Of a DNA stretch of 17,536 bases, positions 9,401 to 15,323 are shown piece by piece (within the stretch, counting starts at the first letter, position 1; each line of letters starts with the position of its first letter). The notes under the pieces were generated by a model. It ran no database searches. It was not told the origin of the DNA and saw only the letters and a program-made list of their open reading frames with translations. Origin of the DNA: CAXQRU01 sp964226685 (GTDB lineage: Bacteria > Pseudomonadota > Gammaproteobacteria > Pseudomonadales > Cellvibrionaceae); contig CAXQRU010000006.1 of the NCBI GenBank assembly GCA_964226685.1, forward strand, positions 1 to 17,536. Direction: 5' to 3'. Position numbers and translations under genes: made by a program.

Positions 9401-9813
9401 GCTTTCGGTGCGTGGGCTTTGAGCCAATCATCCACCTTTTGACTTTTTTCGGTAATCGCTAAATAGGGTAATAATTCTTCCTTTAAACTTTTGCTATACG
9501 TAAATGGGTATTTTTCAGCATAGTCCTCAATGAAAAAGTCAAAAGGGTTGATGGTGATCATATCGGCGATCACCTCAACTTCTATATGCAGATGATCACA
9601 AGGCTCTGGGAATACCACTCTAGCTTGAAAGTTTCCAAAGGGATCTTGTTGCCAGTTAATGAAGTGGTTCTCTGGTGAAATTTTTAAGCTGTAACCTTTG
9701 ATTGGGGTGCGTGAGTGAGGCGCGGGTCGTAAGCGAATCACATGAGGATGAACCGTGATGTGTCGGTCAAAATTATAGTATGTGTTATGGTTTAACGCTA
9801 CGCGAATAGTCAT
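6490..9813 (-). CDS. Transglutaminase-like domain fused to DUF2126 (putative amidoligase)
   Basis: This large, probably cytoplasmic protein has 1107 residues. Residues 1-100 are a bacterial transglutaminase N-terminal domain; about 145-265 are the core with triad Cys185 (GSCRDSSW), His234 (DLHAWCEVF) and Asp250 (VGLDPTSG). From about 310 to the end is DUF2126, a family annotated as a putative glutamine-synthetase-like amidoligase. Its conserved blocks are LTMGGEPTF (332-340), GKWYPGEPIPRWALGCFWR (386-404), IEVNIHPS (651-658), GGGNHITLGG (695-704) and LEFRGFEMPPHAQM (817-830). One chain thus seems to hold both an amide-cleaving or transferring site and an amide-forming site; that pairing is inferred from family assignments. 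Length agrees with full-length family members. It lies 19 nt after the alpha-E gene and 10 nt before the fusion gene. A modest AAGAG ribosome-binding sequence precedes the ATG. Confidence 0.93.
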   Translation of the reverse strand: MTIRVALNHNTYYNFDRHITVHPHVIRLRPAPHSRTPIKGYSLKISPENHFINWQQDPFGNFQARVVFPEPCDHLHIEVEVIADMITINPFDFFIEDYAEKYPFTYSKSLKEELLPYLAITEKSQKVDDWLKAHAPKASKKQPKTTIDFLVELNRAVYKSVEYNLRMEPGVQSCEETLTLATGSCRDSSWLLVQLLRRLGLAARFASGYLVQLTSDIASLDGPSGPAADFTDLHAWCEVFLPGAGWVGLDPTSGLMTGEGHIPLACTPEPGNAAPISGATDKCDVDFSFSNTVTRIHEDPRVTKPYSDEQWAAINELGEHVDRFLEQADVRLTMGGEPTFVSIDDMESAQWNTEALGDDKLKLAYRLLDNLTPKFGSGQLLHYGQGKWYPGEPIPRWALGCFWRKDGEPMWKNPKLLADIHKDYQAKIETARDFMSALLKPLKIEQNFMIPAYEDAKHYILAESELPDNIDLYQEDLSSDLDRARLAKLLKRGLNVPSGYVLPLQWDSFGKRWLSSKWPLRHKQLIAIPGDTPLGFRLPLNSLPWVHPDEDYQPERDPLETRPEHIESAKASSAGGQAKQVIKTALVIEPRDGRLYIFLPPLSHIEHYLGLIDTIEAVADQQNMPVVIEGYEPPFDPRISHFKITPDPGVIEVNIHPSQSWRELCDKTLTLYEQAHLSRLGTDKFMVDGRHTGTGGGNHITLGGVTPADSPLLRRPDLLQSFITYWQHHPSLSYLFSGMFVGPTSQAPRVDEGRDDILYELEIAFAQVPPGTTPEPWLVDRIFRNLLVDITGNTHRAEFCIDKLYSPTGPTGRLGILEFRGFEMPPHAQMSMVQMLLLRALVARFWEHPYRHKLIRWGTELHDRFMLPYYVWQDIKEVVTDLNEHGYEFDLEWLAPFSEFRFPHYGRVDIDDKSIQLRWAIEPWHVLGEEIGSQGTTRYVDSSVERLQVTLTGIHDDRYILTCNGAKVPLRPTHKAGEYVAGVRYRAWQPPSALHPTLGVDTPLVFDLVDTWNQRVIGGCTYHVSHPGGRSYDTIPVNSYEAESRRGNRFWEYGHTPGPMVPAVVNRQPNSPGSRSVSKRTTPSRPAAQWVTEALEYSYTLDLRRTK

Positions 9814-9832
9814 AAAGGACTCTTGAGGACGA

Positions 9833-10753
9833 TTAATTTAATATAAACCAAGCTTTGGAAAATTCTTGGTGGAGAGTGCCAATTTTTATTTGTAATTCAT
9901 TGAAATAATCACTTAAGTGCTCTTGAGTGAGATCGCTTTTCTTTTTCATTTCATCTAATAATTGGTCAATGATCTTAATGATATTTCGTTTTTTGGGTAA
10001 ATGTTTGGTTGCATCCTTCAACTGTGTTAGACAGTGCCTTATGCCACGCGGCTGTTGCTGATTATCGACTAAGTAATTGACGACCAGTTCAGGTGTCAAG
10101 CTAGCACTGACTACGCGTCTAAACGCTAAATGGGCACTGACACTTTGTAAAACGTTGCCCCACACGGCCAGTAAACTACTTTCATCGTCTCGGTTATTTT
10201 CAGCCAGTGCGTTAACGCCGGCGTCCAAAATTCGGGTGGTCATATCCGCGCGCTCAAGGTTGAGACCTAAACGCCACATTTGCCAACCTTCATCGCGAGG
10301 CATAGTGCCAACGATATGCCCTCGAATGAGTTCACAGTCTTTCACAATTTTTTCTAAAAACTCGTGACGGTTGGATCTAAGTAAGCCGTTTTGCAGGTGC
10401 TCCTTGACAAATAAATACTGCTCATTGACCAGTTCCCATACCCCCTCAGGCATGGCATCACGGGTAGTGCGTAAGTTTTCTCTCGCCGACTGTAAAGAGC
10501 TAATGAGAGAGCTTTGATTGCCCTCATCAGCCAGCATAAATTTAACGACATTTTTTTCATTACGCACAGTAAAGCGCGCATTAAAATCCTCTACATTACT
10601 GTTGAGTGTGACAAGATTAAACCAGCTAATATCGATACTATTGGGAAGATCCATCAATAGACTGGTATACACATTAACTAATCGAGCGGTATTCTCAACC
10701 CGCTCATGATAACGACCCGCCCAATAAATACGTTCTGCAACTCTGGATAACAT
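9833..10753 (-). CDS. Alpha-E domain protein
   Basis: This 306-residue all-helical protein belongs to the alpha-E family (formerly DUF403). The signature start MLSRVAERIYWAGRYHERVE is clear and the length is normal for the stand-alone family. No catalytic motif is known; the family almost always sits beside circularly permuted ATP-grasp genes and probably works with that enzyme. The ATG at 10753 is chosen over the TTG at 10780 because GGAGG lies 7 nt upstream of it, the family motif begins there, and it overlaps the preceding stop as TAATG. It is paralogous to the C-terminal part of the 836-residue fusion encoded two genes downstream. Confidence 0.93.
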   Translation of the reverse strand: MLSRVAERIYWAGRYHERVENTARLVNVYTSLLMDLPNSIDISWFNLVTLNSNVEDFNARFTVRNEKNVVKFMLADEGNQSSLISSLQSARENLRTTRDAMPEGVWELVNEQYLFVKEHLQNGLLRSNRHEFLEKIVKDCELIRGHIVGTMPRDEGWQMWRLGLNLERADMTTRILDAGVNALAENNRDDESSLLAVWGNVLQSVSAHLAFRRVVSASLTPELVVNYLVDNQQQPRGIRHCLTQLKDATKHLPKKRNIIKIIDQLLDEMKKKSDLTQEHLSDYFNELQIKIGTLHQEFSKAWFILN

Positions 10754-12204
10754 TAAGATACCTCCGTATCGACAATCCAAGTATCTTTGCTGCCCCCACC
10801 TTGAGAGGAATTGACCACCAATGAGCCTTTTTTCATGGCTACCCGAGTCAGACCACCGGGAGTGACGTAGGTATTTTTGGCTTGCAAAATAAATGGCCGC
10901 AAATCCAAGTGTCTAGGCTCTAACTGCTTGCCATTGATGAGAGCAGGCGCGGTCGATAATTTTAAGGTCGGTTGAGCAATATAGTTTCTGGGTTTTTGTT
11001 TGATTAACTCGGCAAATTCATTTTGTTGTTTCTTGGTCGAATGAGGGCCAATTAGCATCCCATAGCCTCCAGATTCATTAGCGGGTTTAACCACTAACTG
11101 GTGGAGATTATCCAATACATACTCTCTGTGCTCAGGGTCACTACAGAGGAAAGTTTCAACATTGTTAATGAGCGGCTCTTGTTTTAGGTAGTAGCGGATA
11201 ATGGCCGGCACGTAAGCATAGATAACCTTATCATCAGCCACCCCGGCACCGGGAGCATTCGCTAGGGCAACCTTGCCTTGTTGCCATGATTTCATTAAGC
11301 CAGGCACGCCTAGCAAAGAGTCTTTATTAAACATCTTGGGGTCTAAAAATGCGTCGTCAATTCGGCGATAAATCACATCGACCCGGGAGTAACCATCGAT
11401 AGTGCGCATATAGACATAGCCATCGCGACGCACGACGAGATCACTACCTTGTACCAATTCAACCCCCATCTGCTGGGCTAAAAATGCGTGCTCAAAGTAC
11501 GCAGAATTATAGATGCCCGGTGTCAATACCACGATTTCTGGCTCGTCTCTTTCCGGCGCCAGGGCTTTGAGTGTTTCAAATAACTTTTGTGGATATTGGT
11601 TGACGGGCTGAATTTGGTCTGACTCAAACAGCTCTGGCAATACGCGCTTGGTGATGGCTCGGTTTTCCAACATATAGGAAACACCAGAGGGTACCCTTAG
11701 ATTATCTTCAAGCACATAAAATTCGCCATCGCTATCTCGAACTAAGTCTGTGCCGCAAATATTGGCCCAAACGCCATAGGGCGGGGTAATGCCTCGGCAC
11801 TCTTTACGATAATTGCTCGATTGCTCAATCAAGTAGCGAGGCACGATCTCGTCTTTTAAAATGTTTTGATCGTTGTAGATATCGTTGATAAACAGGTTCA
11901 GTGCTTGCAGGCGCTGAGCGAGACCGGCGGCGGTTTTCTCCCATTGATGCACTGAAATGATGCGTGGAAGGATATCAAAGGGCCAGGCACGGTCAATATT
12001 GCCCTCTTCAGTATACACCGTGAAACTGATACCCATATCGGCAATCACCGCTTCCGCGGTTTTTTGTCTAAGTGCCAGCTCTTCAAGACTTAAGTCTTTT
12101 AAATAGCTTGTCAGCTGTTTGGCAACTTTTCTGGGTTGCCCAGAAGGAGTTACCAGTTCATCAAAGAAATTACCAGAGTCGTAGTCTTGCCAGTAGCTGG
12201 ACAT
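10753..12204 (-). CDS. Circularly permuted type 2 ATP-grasp protein
   Basis: This 483-residue cytoplasmic enzyme is the first gene of the operon. Family landmarks in order are LFINDIYNDQNIL (104-116), GTDLVRDSDGEFYVLEDNLR (151-170), GVSYMLENRAITKRVLPEL (174-192), AYFEHAFLAQQMGVELVQG (235-253), IYRRIDDAFLDP (278-289), LLGVPGLMKSW (297-307), NAPGAGVADDK (316-326), VVKPANESGGYGMLIG (371-386), LDLRPF (433-438) and VTPGGLTRVA (447-456). The conserved Lys, the glycine-rich loop and the acidic EDN residues make a working ATP site likely. Such enzymes typically form amide bonds through an acylphosphate; the substrate is unknown to me. No signal peptide is seen. A weak CGGAT sequence lies 6 nt before the ATG. 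Any promoter should be within 12205-12421, but I could not place boxes with confidence. Confidence 0.94.
   Translation of the reverse strand: MSSYWQDYDSGNFFDELVTPSGQPRKVAKQLTSYLKDLSLEELALRQKTAEAVIADMGISFTVYTEEGNIDRAWPFDILPRIISVHQWEKTAAGLAQRLQALNLFINDIYNDQNILKDEIVPRYLIEQSSNYRKECRGITPPYGVWANICGTDLVRDSDGEFYVLEDNLRVPSGVSYMLENRAITKRVLPELFESDQIQPVNQYPQKLFETLKALAPERDEPEIVVLTPGIYNSAYFEHAFLAQQMGVELVQGSDLVVRRDGYVYMRTIDGYSRVDVIYRRIDDAFLDPKMFNKDSLLGVPGLMKSWQQGKVALANAPGAGVADDKVIYAYVPAIIRYYLKQEPLINNVETFLCSDPEHREYVLDNLHQLVVKPANESGGYGMLIGPHSTKKQQNEFAELIKQKPRNYIAQPTLKLSTAPALINGKQLEPRHLDLRPFILQAKNTYVTPGGLTRVAMKKGSLVVNSSQGGGSKDTWIVDTEVS
10761..10765 (-). promoter_or_regulatory. Ribosome-binding site that fixes the alpha-E gene start
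   Basis: GGAGG on the minus strand, with a 7-nt spacer (TATCTTA) before the ATG at 10753. It lies inside the end of the upstream ATP-grasp gene. It argues for the 10753 start, which gives a TAATG stop/start overlap, over the TTG at 10780. Confidence 0.85.
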
Positions 12205-12421
12205 AATGCATCCGTATTGTTAGATGATGAATATTTCACTGTACTACATCTTTTCTCTAAAAAAAACCGTTGCTTGAAATGTGTTTTTTGCGCCAATTCT
12301 AGCTTTGATTAAAAAAAACACCCATGAGTGCATCTGTTTCGGTCGGTATATTCGTAATTAATGTACAGGTCTGCAGTAAATGCCTGTTAATTTTGATAAC
12401 TCATTGTATTTTGGAGATTTT
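12205..12421. promoter_or_regulatory. Divergent intergenic region between ATP-grasp operon and DUF7282 gene
   Basis: This 217-bp gap must hold the promoter of the five-gene operon (minus strand) and that of the secreted-protein gene (plus strand). It contains two A8 tracts (12259-12266 and 12311-12318) and a T6 tract (12284-12289) roughly between them. Such tracts can bend DNA or act as upstream promoter elements. I found no convincing -35/-10 pair with a 16-18 nt spacer on either strand, and no operator-like palindrome that I can name. Confidence 0.4.
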
Positions 12422-12847
12422 ATGAAAAAGTATGCAGGTGTACTGTTTGGTGTATTGTTATTAGCGGGTAGTTTGGGTGCTTCGGCTGCGCACCATGGCA
12501 TGCATTCCCTAATGGTTGAAGGCAGTGATCAAGATGTTTCGGTGGGTACAGTGACCGTTGACAAAATTATGGCTGACAAAAATGGTTGGCTAGTGGTACA
12601 CAGAACAGACGCGAATAAAAAGCCTGGTCCTGTCGTTGGTCATGCTCCTTTGAAAAAAGGCGAGAATAAAGACGTGACGGCTATTTTGACAGAACCAGTT
12701 AAATCTGGCGAAATGCTGATGTTGATGTTGCACGGTGAAGATGGCGGCATGAAGGTGGGTATCTTTGAGTACACCTTGGGTGCTAAAGAAGATGGCCCCG
12801 TCAAAGTTGATGGCAAGTTAGTGATGGATGTGATTACTGCTAAGTAA
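12422..12847 (+). CDS. Secreted DUF7282-type domain protein
   Basis: This 141-residue protein has a classical Sec signal peptide (MKKYAGVLFGVLLLAGSLGASA) with a signal peptidase I site near residues 20-23. The mature part is a small beta-rich domain with the pattern SVGTVTVDKIMADKNGWLVV, GPVVGHAPLKKGENKDV, GEMLMLMLHGEDG, IFEYT, GPVKVDGKLVMDV. I match this from memory to the DUF7282 family found in bacteria and haloarchaea; its function is unknown. The ATG at 12422 is chosen over the in-frame ATG at 12380 because GGAG (12413-12416) sits just upstream of it and the signal peptide begins exactly there. The mature N-terminus is His-rich (AHHGMH), which might bind metal. It is transcribed away from the ATP-grasp operon and appears to be a single gene. 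Confidence 0.87.
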   Translation: MKKYAGVLFGVLLLAGSLGASAAHHGMHSLMVEGSDQDVSVGTVTVDKIMADKNGWLVVHRTDANKKPGPVVGHAPLKKGENKDVTAILTEPVKSGEMLMLMLHGEDGGMKVGIFEYTLGAKEDGPVKVDGKLVMDVITAK

Positions 12848-12856
12848 TCGTTGCTG

Positions 12857-12874
12857 GAGCCAAGTAATTGGCTC
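12857..12874 (+). terminator. Short hairpin after DUF7282 gene, possible terminator
   Basis: A perfect 7-bp stem GAGCCAA / TTGGCTC with a GTAA tetraloop starts 9 nt after the stop codon. No T run follows, so it is not a standard intrinsic terminator. It may instead protect the mRNA 3' end or assist termination. Confidence 0.4.
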
Positions 12875-13020
12875 TCGCCTCCCTGTGAATTTTTCGTGAA
12901 AAGTGCTCGAAGACTCAATGTTTGACGGGTATATATGTTAGCATAAAGAGACACCATTGCCTGGAGCTTAACAAACTCTGGGCGAATTATTATTAAGAAG
13001 ATGGAAAAGGTAGTTATTTT

Positions 13021-13431
13021 ATGGGCTTAAGAGAAAAAAAAGCAGCTAAACAATATCAAGAGGGTACATTCGTTGCTCTTAAAGAACAAATTGATAGTTT
13101 ATTGGGTTTTACTATTGACATCGATGTCAATTGGGAATCTCTGCAGGTCGATGGTTACAGTGAGGGTTATGACGAGTATTGGACAAAAGTCTATTTTCGC
13201 CCACTGGTAAATGTATTGACGGAGCTTTGCGCCGATGACTTTTCTAAAGAAGCCGTCGTTGATGGTTTGAAAAAAATCCAAATCAGAAACATCTCTGACA
13301 TTACCAGTGAAATGCGCTGGGCAAGCTTTGAAAATGGTGTGCTAACTTTGGATCACGAGTCTTGTACCAATGTTGACTTCATCGATGATAGAGCCCGCAA
13401 GTTGAAAGAAGTCTTAGAAGACGGCTTGTAA
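13021..13431 (+). CDS. Hypothetical cytoplasmic protein, 136 residues
   Basis: I do not recognise a named family. The protein is soluble, with no signal peptide or membrane segment. It begins with a basic stretch (MGLREKKAAKQYQEG), then a mostly acidic alpha/beta-looking body with several aromatic residues (GYSEGYDEYWTKVYF, about 45-59) and two separated Cys (about residues 69 and 114), ending in a charged helix (DDRARKLKEVLEDGL). Codon use resembles the neighbours and the frame fills the interval cleanly, so it is probably a real gene. The ribosome-binding sequence is weak (AAGG about 11 nt upstream). It is convergent with the histidine kinase gene; the two stops are separated by 18 nt, within which a 12-bp inverted repeat begins. 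Confidence 0.75.
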   Translation: MGLREKKAAKQYQEGTFVALKEQIDSLLGFTIDIDVNWESLQVDGYSEGYDEYWTKVYFRPLVNVLTELCADDFSKEAVVDGLKKIQIRNISDITSEMRWASFENGVLTLDHESCTNVDFIDDRARKLKEVLEDGL

Positions 13432-13439
13432 TTGATGAT

Positions 13440-13476
13440 TTTCGGTTGGCTAGACTTTATCTAAAGCCAACCGAAA
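13440..13476. terminator. 12-bp inverted repeat between convergent genes
   Basis: The arms TTTCGGTTGGCT (13440-13451) and AGCCAACCGAAA (13465-13476) pair perfectly around a 13-nt loop. The repeat overlaps the stop codon of the histidine kinase gene, so one arm is coding for that gene and the other lies between the genes. No long T run follows on either strand; only TTT/AAA at the stem base. It is a candidate bidirectional terminator for the two convergent genes. Confidence 0.6.
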
Positions 13477-15222
13477 TGAAAATGTTGACCCCTCGCCATT
13501 ACTTGAATAAGTGGCATCTCCTCCCATTAGTTGTGCACTCTTTCTCACCATATACAAACCTAAACCACTACCAAACGATGTTCTAGGGTGTAATCTTTTG
13601 AACATAGTAAATAACGAGTCCTCCATACCTTCTGGCACGCCTAGGCCATTATCTATTACATCTAAACAAAAGCATTGGTCTGCTTTATAGGCTTTGATAA
13701 AAATACTAGGGTTTTCCTTGTCGGGATCATAATATTTGATGGCATTGGATAGTAAATTTTCGATAATGGCCGCAAATCTCAAAACATTAATGTTTAATGG
13801 CTCAGAAAATTGAATATCTTTGTTTATATGAATATGCTCAAAATGATCCATATAACGCAGCTTCTCTATGGCTTTATCAACTTCCTCTTCAATATTGACG
13901 GAAACCATATGCTCATCAATCATTTTCACCTTCGTTAAATTTAGCAAGTCCTCTACCAACTTCTTCAATGAACTCAATGAGTTTCGAGTATGTTCCATGC
14001 AGGTTTTAGCGGTTTCTTTATCATCCTCTTCAATGGCTTTGTCGGCGATTTCAAGCAGTGATATGGAAGAGGTGAGGGGCGATCGCAAATCGTGTGAGGT
14101 GCGATAGGCAAACTCCTCAAGTTCGCTATTGGCAATACTTAAATCGCTGGCTTTACTTTGATACTCACCAGCCATGCGTTCGGCAAAGTTAACGGCTTGG
14201 CGGTTGGATTTTGCCAGGAGTAAAAATAACGTTAACAGTAAGGTATCTATGATAATGCCGCCCATTAAAATCACAATCGGCTGGCTACTTTGAGTTTGTT
14301 GAATGAATTCGGGGGTGGCAATAATATCAAATGTCCATTTTCGGCCATAAATGTCTAGTTCATAGTGATTTAAGAAGGTTGTATCTGCGGTGTTATCTTG
14401 ATGCTCATCATACAGTACATCATCTTCATCGCTAATCTTGACCAATACTTGCCTTTTTTCTTGACCAAGGGTACCTCTCATCAATTTGGTCATAATAAAT
14501 GGCGCGTAGACCATTCCAATAAAGCGTTCGATGCGTTGTTGCTCCGTAGTTTCAGTCGCCATCGGGTCAAAATGTTTTTGATAAAATGGCGCAAATAATA
14601 AAAAACCTGGTGTTTTTTGTGAGTCTTGAACTAATACAATGGGGGCCGTCATTTGAGGCAACCCCGTACTTCTCGATTTTTTAGAGGCTTGATAACGATT
14701 AGTCTCATGAGCCATATCCAAACCAACGGCTTTGGCGTTGGTGGCCTCAGGTTCAATAAATGTGATAGGCATGAGTTCCTTTTCATTATGCTCTGGGTGT
14801 ATTTTGAAATAGGGCCTAAGGATGCGTTGATCTTCTATAAACGCTTCCGATTGATATCTAGGGACATGAAAGATCACTCCAATGCCATTAATACCTGGGT
14901 ACTTGACTCCAAGTTTGAGCGCCTCTGCGTAACGTTGCCACTCATCTGAATCAATACCTTGAGACTGCGAGTGGATGGTGGCGACCCCACCTTGCAGGGC
15001 ATCTTCATAGTGACGCATTCGTTCGACAACGAGTTCCACGATTTGCTCGGCTTGTCGATCAAAAAGGTTTTGTGTTTTTTGCTCAACTTGGGTCTTAGTA
15101 AAATACCAAGCACTCAGGGTTAACACGAGAGATGCTACGACAATAAACCAGTGAAACCAATGGAGCTGGCCAGCTTTTTGAATACGCCTTTGTTCTGCTT
15201 GTAGTTCATCAAGCTCATTCAT
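13450..15222 (-). CDS. CHASE-domain sensor histidine kinase
   Basis: This is a 590-residue inner-membrane sensor kinase. It has a cytoplasmic N-terminus with membrane segment about 23-41 and a periplasmic CHASE ligand-binding domain about 45-310 (including GVKYPGINGIGVIFHVPRYQ at 105-124 and RSTGLPQMTAPIVLVQ at 184-199). A second membrane segment runs about 315-337, then a short coiled linker. The HisKA domain has the phospho-acceptor His377 in YRTSHDLRSPL. The HATPase domain has the N box ENLLSNAIKYY (488-498), G1 DNGLGVP (524-530), F box FKRLH and G2 GSGLGLYMV (551-559). All residues needed for kinase activity are visible. There is no receiver domain in the protein and no response-regulator gene beside it, so its partner is elsewhere. 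CHASE domains sense small molecules; the ligand is not predictable from this sequence. Its closest gene upstream (HupE-like) is about 100 bp away on the same strand. Confidence 0.94.
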   Translation of the reverse strand: MNELDELQAEQRRIQKAGQLHWFHWFIVVASLVLTLSAWYFTKTQVEQKTQNLFDRQAEQIVELVVERMRHYEDALQGGVATIHSQSQGIDSDEWQRYAEALKLGVKYPGINGIGVIFHVPRYQSEAFIEDQRILRPYFKIHPEHNEKELMPITFIEPEATNAKAVGLDMAHETNRYQASKKSRSTGLPQMTAPIVLVQDSQKTPGFLLFAPFYQKHFDPMATETTEQQRIERFIGMVYAPFIMTKLMRGTLGQEKRQVLVKISDEDDVLYDEHQDNTADTTFLNHYELDIYGRKWTFDIIATPEFIQQTQSSQPIVILMGGIIIDTLLLTLFLLLAKSNRQAVNFAERMAGEYQSKASDLSIANSELEEFAYRTSHDLRSPLTSSISLLEIADKAIEEDDKETAKTCMEHTRNSLSSLKKLVEDLLNLTKVKMIDEHMVSVNIEEEVDKAIEKLRYMDHFEHIHINKDIQFSEPLNINVLRFAAIIENLLSNAIKYYDPDKENPSIFIKAYKADQCFCLDVIDNGLGVPEGMEDSLFTMFKRLHPRTSFGSGLGLYMVRKSAQLMGGDATYSSNGEGSTFSFRLALDKV

Positions 15223-15323
15223 GAAATTATAGTGTTTATAAATGTATCTCTAGCAGTATAGACACCTTTTCAAAGCTTTATGTAAAAGCATACTTTGGAT
15301 GACGCAATTTACTTCGGTTGGGT

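Noticed and set aside
12259..12318. A-tracts as a phased, intrinsically bent regulatory element
   Set aside because: Tract centres are about 24 and 28 nt apart, not clear multiples of the helical repeat. They are noted in the region entry only.
12380..12421. Upstream ATG as start of the DUF7282 gene
   Set aside because: It would put 14 polar residues before a perfect signal peptide. The GGAG ribosome-binding sequence is placed for the ATG at 12422.
12922..12947. Promoter TTGACG ... CATAAA before the 136-residue protein gene
   Set aside because: The spacer is about 14 nt and the -10 box is poor. A promoter probably lies in this gap but cannot be placed.
15226..15231. Perfect TATAAT on the minus strand just before the kinase gene
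   Set aside because: It ends 3 nt before the ATG, so transcription would start inside the gene, and no -35 match lies 16-18 nt upstream.
15272..15298. Hairpin downstream of the HupE-like gene
   Set aside because: The stem is only about 5 bp (GCTTT/AAAGC) in AT-rich sequence with no T run, within the range expected by chance.
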